Shown here piece after piece: positions 28,076-34,557 of a stretch of 64,000 nucleotides of DNA. The notes beneath the pieces are model-generated. The model saw only the letters and a program-made list of their open reading frames with translations. It did no database searches and was not told the DNA's origin. Both the position numbers and the translations under genes were made by a program. Source of the DNA: an uncultured Paracoccaceae bacterium (GTDB taxonomy: Bacteria > Pseudomonadota > Alphaproteobacteria > Rhodobacterales > Rhodobacteraceae); contig CANMPL010000004.1 in assembly GCA_947499715.1 (NCBI GenBank), positions 62,001-126,000 on the forward strand, given 5' to 3'. Positions within the stretch are counted from its first letter, which is position 1. Every line of letters begins with the position of its first letter.

Positions 28076-28626
28076 CCCACGGGATCGGCCATAACTCTGG
28101 CCGCGTGGCGGAACCGGGCCAAAGCTGGCGGCGGCACGTCTGGACCCGTGCCCGCGCCGATCTGCTGCCGAAACTGCCCATCGAGGTGATCCGGCTGCGG
28201 GTCAAACGCGCCGCAGAACTGGGCCTGCCATACAAGACCTACGCCGGCGTGCGCGCGGCGACAGGGCATGATCTGGTGGGGTTCCTGTTTTCATCCAATG
28301 CTTTGCACGTGCTGCGCGACGGACAATCAATGCCGGAACCGCGCCGCGCGAAACTTGCCAGCCTGTGTGCGGCGGATCGCGTCGGCCTGCTGCACAAAGG
28401 GATCGCGGCGATTGCGGGGCTTGATGCGGCCTATTCCGCACCGCCGCCCCATGCCTCTTGGTCTGCGATGCGCGACCACCTCAAATCCATCGCCGCGCAG
28501 CATGGCAAACCGGCGGACCGCTACCTGCTGGTGGGGGATACGCCGCTGGAACGCGACTGGGCCGAAGCGCTACAAACCGCAGGCTATCTGGCCGCTGACC
28601 GCTACTTTGCCGCAAACCATCCATAA
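28072..28626 (+). CDS. Unknown protein encoded inside the riboflavin operon
   Basis: A 184-residue protein I do not recognise. Its ATG overlaps the ribE stop (ATGA), so it is very likely co-translated. The sequence has a basic N-terminal part (WRRHVWTRARADLLPKLPIEVIRLRVKRAAELGLPYKTYAG), then a segment GHDLVGFLFSSNALHV and a C-terminal block with RYLLVGDTPLERDWAEAL. No membrane segment, signal or metal motif is visible. The position between ribE and ribB is the only clue to function. An NAD-type or DNA-binding fold cannot be claimed. Confidence 0.7.
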   Translation: MTHGIGHNSGRVAEPGQSWRRHVWTRARADLLPKLPIEVIRLRVKRAAELGLPYKTYAGVRAATGHDLVGFLFSSNALHVLRDGQSMPEPRRAKLASLCAADRVGLLHKGIAAIAGLDAAYSAPPPHASWSAMRDHLKSIAAQHGKPADRYLLVGDTPLERDWAEALQTAGYLAADRYFAANHP

Positions 28627-28698
28627 CGGGGCGTCGCGCACCCTTTCCAAGGCCGCACGGCTGCGCTATCTGCCCCTCAACTGCCAAGGGATGCCGCG

Positions 28699-29829
28699 AT
28701 GAGCCAGCCATTTGAAACCCCCGGACCGGTCGAGCGTGACTGGTCGGATGCGATCAGCAAAACCGAAGAGATTATCGAAGACGCCCGCAATGGTCGGATG
28801 TTCGTGCTGGTTGATCATGAGGACCGCGAAAACGAAGGTGATCTGGTGATCCCTGCGCAAATGGCCACCCCTGATGCGATCAACTTTATGGCCACCCACG
28901 GGCGCGGGCTGATCTGCCTGTCGCTGCCGGGTGAACGGATCGACGCGCTGGGCCTGCCGTTGATGAGCACCTATAATTCGTCGCGCCATGAGACGGCCTT
29001 TACCGTCAGCATCGAAGCCCGCGAGGGTGTCAGCACCGGCATTTCCGCCCATGACCGGGCGCGGACCGTGTCGGTGGCGATTGATGCCTCTAAAGGGGCC
29101 GCTGATATTGCCACGCCGGGTCACGTGTTTCCACTGCGCGCCCGCGCCGGTGGCGTGCTGGTCCGCGCTGGTCATACAGAAGCCGCCGTGGATATTTCGC
29201 GCCTTGCTGGCCTCAACCCCTCTGGTGTGATCTGCGAGATCATGAAGGACGATGGAGAGATGGCGCGCCTGCCTGACCTGATCGCCTTTGCGCAATTGCA
29301 CGGGCTGAAAATCGGCACAATCAGCGACCTGATCGCCTATCGCCGCCGCCACGACAACCTTGTGCGGGTGCGTGAAACCAGCACCATTACCTCTGAATTC
29401 GGCGGCGAGTGGGAGCTGCGGATTTACACCGATGAAACCCAAGGGGCAGAGCATATCGCCCTGATCAAAGGCGATATTTCCACGGATGAACCCGTCCTTG
29501 TGCGGATGCACGCAATGGATCCGATGCTGGATGTTGTTGGTGTCGGCCCGCGCGGGCGTCGCGATGAATTCGGCGATGCGATGAAGCTGATCGCCGCTGA
29601 AGGGCGCGGCGCACTGGTGCTGCTGCGCGATGTGCATATGAAGCTGGACGCCTCCGAAGATGTCTCTCCGCAGACGCTGCGGCAATATGGTCTGGGCGCG
29701 CAAATCCTGTCATCGCTCGGCCTGACAGAGATCATTCTGGCCACCAACTCGCCGCAACCGAAAGTCGTGGGGCTTGATGCCTATGGACTTGAGATCGTCG
29801 GCACCCGCAAAATCTCGGAGATCGGATAA
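28699..29829 (+). CDS. ribB: 3,4-dihydroxy-2-butanone-4-phosphate synthase with degenerate GTP cyclohydrolase II domain (RibBX type)
   Basis: The N-terminal half (about residues 20-225) is a complete RibB with VDHEDRENEGDLV and the THGRGLICLSL motif, making the four-carbon unit of riboflavin from ribulose-5-phosphate. The C-terminal half resembles GTP cyclohydrolase II in outline (EHIALIKGDI, YGLGAQILSSLGL, KVVGLDAYGLEIV). It lacks the zinc cysteines: where active RibA has a Cys followed by a CDCG-type block, this protein reads MDPMLDVVGVGPRGRRDEFG, and the EGRGIGL loop is replaced by DVHMKLDAS. Activity is probably RibB only. Such RibBX variants have been described in proteobacteria. The 376-residue length is intact. 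Confidence 0.92.
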   Translation: MSQPFETPGPVERDWSDAISKTEEIIEDARNGRMFVLVDHEDRENEGDLVIPAQMATPDAINFMATHGRGLICLSLPGERIDALGLPLMSTYNSSRHETAFTVSIEAREGVSTGISAHDRARTVSVAIDASKGAADIATPGHVFPLRARAGGVLVRAGHTEAAVDISRLAGLNPSGVICEIMKDDGEMARLPDLIAFAQLHGLKIGTISDLIAYRRRHDNLVRVRETSTITSEFGGEWELRIYTDETQGAEHIALIKGDISTDEPVLVRMHAMDPMLDVVGVGPRGRRDEFGDAMKLIAAEGRGALVLLRDVHMKLDASEDVSPQTLRQYGLGAQILSSLGLTEIILATNSPQPKVVGLDAYGLEIVGTRKISEIG

Positions 29830-30359
29830 TGGCTGGCCATTCAGACAACGCAATGCCGCTGCCGCAGTTCGATGCGCCTTGCAAGATCGGCATCGTGATT
29901 GCGCCCTATTACACAGCCATTTCAGAGGCGCAGCTGGCCTCCGCCCGCGCCAAGATCGAAGCGACTGGTGCCACGCATGAGACAATTGAAGTGCCCGGAT
30001 CGTTGGAGATTCCAACAGCCATTGGCATCGCCAATCGCATGGGCAATTTTGATGGCTTCGTCGCACTTGGCTGCGTGATCCGGGGCCGCACAAGCCATTA
30101 CGACGTGGTGGTCGAGCAATCATCGCACGGCATTATGTTGTTGGGATTGCAGGGTCTTTGCATCGGCAACGGCATCATCACGGTCGAAAACAAAGAACAG
30201 GCCGAAGAACGTGCGGACGCCGCCCGACTTGATACCGCAGGGGCGGCCGCAGAGGCAGCAGTGCACCTGATCGCCTTGGCACGCGGCATGAAGGACGCCA
30301 AGAACAAGGGCATCGGCTTTGGCCGGACCTTGCTGGCAAAAGGCGGTGAGACGGTATGA
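29829..30359 (+). CDS. ribH: 6,7-dimethyl-8-ribityllumazine synthase
   Basis: RibH condenses the RibB and RibD products to lumazine. The 176-residue protein has an N-terminal IAPYYTAISEAQLASA, the ETIEVPGSLEIPTAIGIA block and the catalytic-His region RGRTSHYDVVVEQSSHGIM. Length is near the family norm with a longer C-terminal tail (GMKDAKNKGIGFGRTLLAKGG). The ATG shares one base with the ribB stop (TAATG), and its own stop overlaps the nusB start, giving a tight ribE-unknown-ribB-ribH-nusB operon. Confidence 0.95.
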   Translation: MAGHSDNAMPLPQFDAPCKIGIVIAPYYTAISEAQLASARAKIEATGATHETIEVPGSLEIPTAIGIANRMGNFDGFVALGCVIRGRTSHYDVVVEQSSHGIMLLGLQGLCIGNGIITVENKEQAEERADAARLDTAGAAAEAAVHLIALARGMKDAKNKGIGFGRTLLAKGGETV

Positions 30360-30823
30360 ACATCTCCAACAACCAACGCCGCAAAATGAAATCAGCCGCC
30401 CGGCTTTATGCGGTGCAGGCGCTGTTTCAGATGGAAGCGATCGGTCAGACTGTGGATGCCGTTGTATCCGAGTTTGAGGATCACCGTTTTGGCGCGACCT
30501 ATGATGGCGATGAAATGCAGGAAGGTGATGTCGATACGTTCCGCGCATTGATGGAACGGGCGGTCGATGAACAGGCCAGGATTGACCAAACCACGGACCG
30601 CGCATTGGTCGCGAAATGGCCATTGGGCCGGATCGACCCGACGCTGCGGGCGCTGTTTCGTGCCGCCGGGGCCGAGATGCTGATCGGAGACACGCCACCC
30701 AAGGTCATCATCACCGAATTCGTCGATGTGGCGGGCGCGTTCTTTCCAGACGGCAAAGAACCACGCTTCGTGAATGCAGTGCTGGATCACATGGCGCATG
30801 AGGTCATGCCAGACCGGTTCTAG
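30356..30823 (+). CDS. nusB: Transcription antitermination factor NusB
   Basis: NusB binds boxA RNA with NusE and supports antitermination of rRNA operons. The 155-residue all-helical protein begins with the family pattern RRKMKSAARLYAVQALFQME and ends with the conserved EFVDVAGAFFPDGKEPRFVNAVLDHMA. It overlaps ribH by 4 nt (ATGA), the ribH-nusB pairing seen in many bacteria. It is the last gene of the operon and converges with a secreted-protein gene 3 nt away. Confidence 0.95.
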   Translation: MNISNNQRRKMKSAARLYAVQALFQMEAIGQTVDAVVSEFEDHRFGATYDGDEMQEGDVDTFRALMERAVDEQARIDQTTDRALVAKWPLGRIDPTLRALFRAAGAEMLIGDTPPKVIITEFVDVAGAFFPDGKEPRFVNAVLDHMAHEVMPDRF

Positions 30824-30826
30824 GCC

Positions 30827-31312
30827 TTAACCAATGCACCCCGGCGTGGGCAGAATTGCCTGTGCCGTCGCATCAAACAGCCCCATGTTGCCGTCAGGTC
30901 CAACGACGCTTGCGCCTGCAATCTCTGCCCCTGCAACCCGGATTTGTCCAAGTGCGCCAGCGGCTTGCGTATCATCAAGATCGGCGCTGATCGTGGCCGA
31001 TGTGCCTGCGTCAAAATCATTGATGGTCAATTGCAACGCCTGATCGCCGTCAGTGACGCCCGACAGTATGACGTCGCCGGATACCACCTCGACCGGTTGA
31101 AACACCTCAACCCCCGCGCCGCTGCCGGTGACGTCAAAGATCAACCCCGCAGGGGCGGTCGACAGGTTCAGGGTGACGTCAAATCTGCCCAGATCACACC
31201 CTTGATTTTCAAGGACAAAACGGTCTTTTGGCGCGCCTTCGATAAAGGTCACCGTGATATCCGCCGTGGCGGCCATGGGGATCAACGAGAGGACAAGTGT
31301 TGCAATGCGCAT
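30827..31312 (-). CDS. Secreted protein, possibly aggregation-factor-core-like
   Basis: A 161-residue protein with a clear signal peptide (MRIATLVLSLIPMAATADI, cleavage near residue 17) and a beta-rich mature part: ENQGCDLGRFDVTLNLSTAPAGLIFDVTGSGAGVEVFQPVE. A single cysteine pair (residue about 39 and near the C-terminus) could form a disulfide. I associate this pattern with roseobacter proteins labelled aggregation factor core, but this is from memory and the role is unknown. A good AAGGAG ribosome site precedes the ATG. Confidence 0.6.
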   Translation of the reverse strand: MRIATLVLSLIPMAATADITVTFIEGAPKDRFVLENQGCDLGRFDVTLNLSTAPAGLIFDVTGSGAGVEVFQPVEVVSGDVILSGVTDGDQALQLTINDFDAGTSATISADLDDTQAAGALGQIRVAGAEIAGASVVGPDGNMGLFDATAQAILPTPGCIG

Positions 31313-31374
31313 AGGATGCTCCTTTTGGAAACACCTAGCGCAGATGGTAGCGATGGAAAGTGGCGGGAACCGCA

Positions 31375-31530
31375 GCGACCGTTGGGGGCTTATTCCCGAG
31401 GACCTGTATGTACAGGTGGGCGCCGGATAACTGAACCAGGGCTCAGACAGAGCCAGCTCCCTCGGATTTGCTTAAGGCCACTGGAATGTAGCCGCCATGA
31501 ATACGAGAAGAGCAGAAGCCCGCCAACCCC
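31375..31530 (+). ncRNA. ssrS: Candidate 6S RNA
   Basis: Between the secreted-protein gene and mmcB is a structured stretch with 6S-like architecture. A closing stem pairs GTTGGGGGCTT (31381) with AAGCCCGCCAAC (31516), 11 bp with one bulge. Then comes an open bubble with a small hairpin ACCTGTATGTACAGGT on its 5' side followed by GGGCGCC. A terminal arm carries GGCTC-AGACA-GAGCC, and the 3' side reads CGGATTTGCTTAAGG. In E. coli 6S RNA the matching places are CCACA-loop-TGTGG followed by CGC, and GCCTTAA. A weak promoter-like TTGGAA-17-TAGCGA precedes it (31325-31353). Ends are approximate; covariance search is decisive. Confidence 0.5.
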
Positions 31531-31563
31531 TTAGGTAGGCGGGTGGTCCTTGCAGGGCAAGGG

Positions 31564-31704
31564 TTAGCTGGCTGTTTTCAACAAAAGACCGTTGGGGCCA
31601 ACAAGGCTCTTTGGCAGATAGGGCAGCACCACGCGTTCCGCGACAGCGAGGGTCACGAGTGTCAGGCAGATTTCCATAAACGATACATCAGCGAACAAAG
31701 ACAT
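31564..31704 (-). CDS. Small membrane protein (46 residues), hypothetical
   Basis: Starting at the ATG at 31704 the frame encodes 46 residues with a hydrophobic helix (FMEICLTLVTLAVAERVVLPYL). A GGAG ribosome site lies 7 nt upstream. The ORF track gives a longer version from 31812, but its first 36 residues look unrelated. Coding potential is uncertain; no family is recognised. It converges with the candidate 6S RNA and is divergent from mmcB. Confidence 0.4.
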   Translation of the reverse strand: MSLFADVSFMEICLTLVTLAVAERVVLPYLPKSLVGPNGLLLKTAS

Positions 31705-31835
31705 GGGGGCAGCTCCAAAATTTGTGTTGAATTTGTTTTGACTGGGAAACGGGGCGGAAAAAGGGCAGTCGCAGGGCCATTTGTGAGGTGACGCCGGGTC
31801 ATCTGGCCCCATTTCCGCCCCATTTGTCCGATGAC

Positions 31836-31864
31836 TTGACCGATGTTTACCTTTTGTTCATATT
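31836..31864 (+). promoter_or_regulatory. Candidate sigma-70 promoter of the mmcB-like gene
   Basis: TTGACC and CATATT are separated by exactly 17 nt. The -10 ends 7 nt before the ATG at 31872, which would place transcription start at or next to the start codon. This implies a leaderless or near-leaderless message, unless another promoter is used. Confidence 0.4.
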
Positions 31865-31871
31865 TGAGGGC

Positions 31872-32330
31872 ATGCCTGATGACGTCCAAATCCCGCAACT
31901 CATGCCCGGTCAACTGTTGGCGCGGGGGGTGTCGCGGCATTTGCGGAGCCATGATTTTGTCAGCGTGGAAGAGCTGGTGCCGACCTCTGGTTTGCGCGTG
32001 GATGTCATGGGGTTGGGACCAAAGTCAGAGATTTGGGTGATCGAATGCAAATCAAGCCGCGCGGATTTCCAATCTGACCACAAGTGGCAAGGATATCTGG
32101 AATGGTGCGACCGGTTCTTTTGGGCGGTTGATCAGGATTTCCCGACAGAGCTGTTGCCCGGAGGGACGGGGCTGATCATCGCGGATGGCTATGACGCAGA
32201 GATCATCCGCTTGGGGCCAGAGACCAAGCTGGCCGCCGCACGGCGCAAGGTCATGGTGCAAAAGTTTGCACGACATGCCGCCATTCGGGCGCAAAACGCG
32301 CGCGATCCAGGCATGAGCGTTGCTTGGTAG
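31872..32330 (+). CDS. mmcB: MmcB-family DNA repair protein
   Basis: A 152-residue protein of the MmcB family, named after a Caulobacter gene implicated in mitomycin C damage tolerance. The sequence has a nuclease-like core: VDVMGLGPKSEIWVIECKSSRADFQSDHKWQGY, with the D...ExK pattern of PD-(D/E)xK enzymes, then YLEWCDRFFWAV and GLIIADGYDAEII. The start at 31872 (GAGGG 5 nt upstream) is chosen over the track start at 31788. No LexA-type box (GTTC-N7-GTTC) is seen upstream. Confidence 0.85.
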   Translation: MPDDVQIPQLMPGQLLARGVSRHLRSHDFVSVEELVPTSGLRVDVMGLGPKSEIWVIECKSSRADFQSDHKWQGYLEWCDRFFWAVDQDFPTELLPGGTGLIIADGYDAEIIRLGPETKLAAARRKVMVQKFARHAAIRAQNARDPGMSVAW

Positions 32331-32335
32331 GGGCG

Positions 32336-32356
32336 CGAATTTTCGTCGAAAATTCG
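32336..32356. repeat. 21-bp perfect palindrome after mmcB
   Basis: CGAATTTTCG-T-CGAAAATTCG, 6 nt past the mmcB stop, paired with a second copy 7 nt further on. Confidence 0.75.
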
Positions 32357-32363
32357 GGGGTTT

Positions 32364-32384
32364 AGATTTTTCGGCGAAAAATCT
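32364..32384. repeat. 21-bp perfect palindrome, second copy
   Basis: AGATTTTTCG-G-CGAAAAATCT, ending exactly where the convergent DUF6324-like gene stops. Two palindromes between convergent genes suit a role in terminating both transcripts. Confidence 0.75.
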
Positions 32385-32576
32385 CTAGCGCTTTTTGACA
32401 CCGCGCGCTGCGATTGCGGCGGCTTTGATTTCCTCGGCGATGTCATCGGCCTCGTCGGGATCGAAGTCCATCGGAATCTCAATGCCTGTGCCTTCGATAA
32501 AAAGCCGCACCATGCCGTGATCGGTTGGGCCAATTTGCAAATTGGCTTCGATGTCGCGTTCGTCGTTGATGCCCAT
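32385..32576 (-). CDS. DUF6324-like small protein
   Basis: A 63-residue protein (MGINDERDIEANLQIG..., EIPMDFDPDEADDIAEEIKAAAIA) of the type annotated DUF6324 in Rhodobacterales. It has a perfect AGGAGG ribosome site 6 nt upstream and an acidic, helical C-terminal half ending in basic GVKKR. Function unknown. It converges with mmcB across two palindromes. Confidence 0.72.
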   Translation of the reverse strand: MGINDERDIEANLQIGPTDHGMVRLFIEGTGIEIPMDFDPDEADDIAEEIKAAAIAARGVKKR

Positions 32577-32657
32577 CGGATCCTCCTGATATTCCTCATT
32601 TATGCCAGTCCCAAGGGACTTGCAATCAGTGTCGCAGGGCGCTAAATCACCCGTGAT

Positions 32658-32734
32658 GCCGCCTTAGCTCAGTTGGTTAGAGCACTGGTTTGTGGAACCA
32701 GGGGTCCCCCGTTCAAGCCGGGGAGGCGGTACCA
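32658..32734 (+). tRNA. tRNA-His (anticodon GTG)
   Basis: A complete 77-nt cloverleaf: acceptor GCCGCCT/AGGCGGT, D-arm GCTC-AGTTGGTTA-GAGC, anticodon arm CTGGT-TTGTGGA-ACCAG with anticodon GTG, T-arm CCCCG-TTCAAGC-CGGGG, discriminator A and encoded CCA. The first pair is G1-U72. Normal bacterial tRNA-His carries an extra G-1 opposite C73; here the base before G1 is T and position 73 is A. This is the alphaproteobacterial form that lacks G-1. Confidence 0.95.
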
Positions 32735-32751
32735 TTAACCCCAATTTCGCG

Positions 32752-32804
32752 ATGCACATTGCATATGAAAACCATGCACATGTCATGCACATAGCATATG
32801 CACG
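32752..32804. repeat. Array of ATGCACA heptamers after tRNA-His
   Basis: ATGCACA occurs at 32752, 32774 and 32785, with ATATGCAC at the end. It is an inverted relative of the array before nrdR. It lies between tRNA-His and the convergent end of the tct operon. Confidence 0.5.
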
Positions 32805-32840
32805 AAAGTCCTAACCGACATTAAGTGAACGCGGCGCGCG

Positions 32841-33143
32841 CTAGGCCAGCGCCATTTCGGCGATCAGCGGTGCCCATCCCGCGCCATGCATATCACGGTC
32901 GCGGATATCGCCTTGAATGGTCGGACGCGGCAGCGAAAACTTGACCACATAGAGATCCGCAATATCAAACCGCTTGAGCGTGGCGATATCCACGTCAAAG
33001 GCGGCCGCCACCCGGTCAGTTGAAAGACCCGCAACAACGCGATCAAACCGCGCCGCATCACCACAGAAGATATCCACCGTCAGCCAGAACGGACCTGCGT
33101 TCTTGGAGCGGACCTTATCCGTCACATCACCCACAGTTGTCAT
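32841..33143 (-). CDS. DUF4387-family protein
   Basis: A 100-residue protein (VRSKNAGPFWLTVDIFC at residues 11-27, later LYVVKFSLPRPTIQGDIRDRDMHGAG) of the DUF4387 type. In many genomes such proteins are encoded next to AtuA/DUF1446 proteins, and some are fused, implying a two-part enzyme. The ATG overlaps the stop of the AtuA-like gene by 4 nt. Biochemical role is unknown to me. It is the last gene of the tctCBA-atuA-like operon. Confidence 0.8.
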   Translation of the reverse strand: MTTVGDVTDKVRSKNAGPFWLTVDIFCGDAARFDRVVAGLSTDRVAAAFDVDIATLKRFDIADLYVVKFSLPRPTIQGDIRDRDMHGAGWAPLIAEMALA

Positions 33144-34459
33144 GACAGCACCTCTAACCGGAAGGCCGACATCGGGTCGGAGAGTGACATCACATGGTGC
33201 AGCGCAAAGCCGTAGACAGGGCCACGGTCGGTTTCGGCGGGCGAAAAGGGAAAGGCAAAGGTCGGCATCGGTTCATCCTGCGTCAGCGGGTGGTGCAGCA
33301 GATAGGGGTTCAGTAGCATCGCAATCGCACGGGCGTCTTCCTGCGTCTGGGCGGTGACGATGCCCAGCACACCGACCTCATGCGCGGTTGCGGGCAGTGT
33401 TTCCAAGCCACCCAAGGTCGCTGAATGCCCGATGATCCGCAGCTCGGTCGTGTGGTCCACCTGACCCATGCGCCTTGTGACCTTTTCGGCGTGAAGGGCG
33501 GCGATGTCGTCGCACCATGCCTGCACGTTGGCCACGTAGTGCGGATCACGGATCGTGGCCATGATGATGGTCTGATAGCCGACGACCCGCGCGCCTTCGA
33601 CCTTGACGGTATAGGTCTCTGACGGCACCCAAGCCGCCCCTTCGACCCGCACGGCGCGGTCGCTGACCGCGTGATATTTCGCCTGCGTGACGTCAAGATG
33701 CCCGCCGGGTTCATAGAGGATGTAGGGATCAGAATTTTCATAGAGCATATGGGCCGAGACCGTGTGCGGCGTGGCCCGTGCGCCGTCAGCCAGCGGCGTG
33801 ATGGTGAAACCCGTAGTGTCAAAATCAAGCTGGATGACGCCCGATTGCGGGTTGGTGGCACAAAACGCACCGCATTCGCCAATCTTGGCCCCATGCCATG
33901 CGCCGCCTGCGTGATCGCCGTTTTGCAGCGGCAGGGCGGCGATGGTGGCGGTATCGGTGGTGCGGCCTGCGATGATGATATCGGCGCCGGTGTTCAGGGC
34001 GGCCTGGATCTGTTCGGCACCGGCAAGGGCCACGATATTGGTGCATTGGTCAATGATACCGGCATCTACATCCGGCGCGCCGGGTAGGGGGGTCAGATCG
34101 CCAAGTGCGCTTTGCTGGCTTTTCAGCGTTGCGATGGTTGCGGTCAGCCCCTCTTCGGCGAGGATTTCGCGGGTGATATCCACCAGCCAGTCCACGGTGC
34201 TATCGGTGCCACAGGTGCCTGCTGTGCCAATGATCAGCGGGCAGCCAGCTTGCGCGCGTGCGCGGATCAGGCCCGCCCATTCGCCCTTGGTGCTGGCGCG
34301 GGTGTATTTCGACACGCCGCGCCCCAGATAGGATGGCCCGCTGTCTGTTGAACCGCCATCAATGGCGATCAGATCAGGTCCGGCCGCCACGCCACGCATC
34401 AGGGCGGTCTGGTCATAGCCAAGCCCAAGGGCACCGGTGGGGATCAGGATACGGGTCAT
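33140..34459 (-). CDS. AtuA-like (DUF1446) acyclic terpene utilisation family protein
   Basis: A 439-residue protein of the AtuA/DUF1446 family, named after a citronellol-degradation gene of Pseudomonas but widely found beside organic-acid genes. The N-terminus ALGLGYDQTALMRGVAAGPDLIAIDGGSTDSGPSYLG and the later GRTTDTATIAALP and HMLYENSDPYILYEPGG are typical. The reaction is not established. Coupling to DUF4387 (4-nt overlap) and to a Tct transporter 98 nt upstream suggests it acts on the imported acid. Confidence 0.82.
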   Translation of the reverse strand: MTRILIPTGALGLGYDQTALMRGVAAGPDLIAIDGGSTDSGPSYLGRGVSKYTRASTKGEWAGLIRARAQAGCPLIIGTAGTCGTDSTVDWLVDITREILAEEGLTATIATLKSQQSALGDLTPLPGAPDVDAGIIDQCTNIVALAGAEQIQAALNTGADIIIAGRTTDTATIAALPLQNGDHAGGAWHGAKIGECGAFCATNPQSGVIQLDFDTTGFTITPLADGARATPHTVSAHMLYENSDPYILYEPGGHLDVTQAKYHAVSDRAVRVEGAAWVPSETYTVKVEGARVVGYQTIIMATIRDPHYVANVQAWCDDIAALHAEKVTRRMGQVDHTTELRIIGHSATLGGLETLPATAHEVGVLGIVTAQTQEDARAIAMLLNPYLLHHPLTQDEPMPTFAFPFSPAETDRGPVYGFALHHVMSLSDPMSAFRLEVLS

Positions 34460-34557
34460 CAGTGGTGTTTCCGTTTTTGTTGTGCGCGGATCGGGACAAG
34501 CAGCTTACTGCGCCGATCCATCGCTGGTCCGCCCCGCGGACCAGCGCCGGATCAATG

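Noticed and set aside
28627-28698. FMN riboswitch (RFN element) before ribB
   Set aside because: The 72-nt gap is too short for the element and lacks its conserved blocks; I found none elsewhere in the rib region.
31705-31871. SOS (LexA) box upstream of mmcB
   Set aside because: I looked for GTTC-N7-GTTC and saw only a single GTTC half-site.
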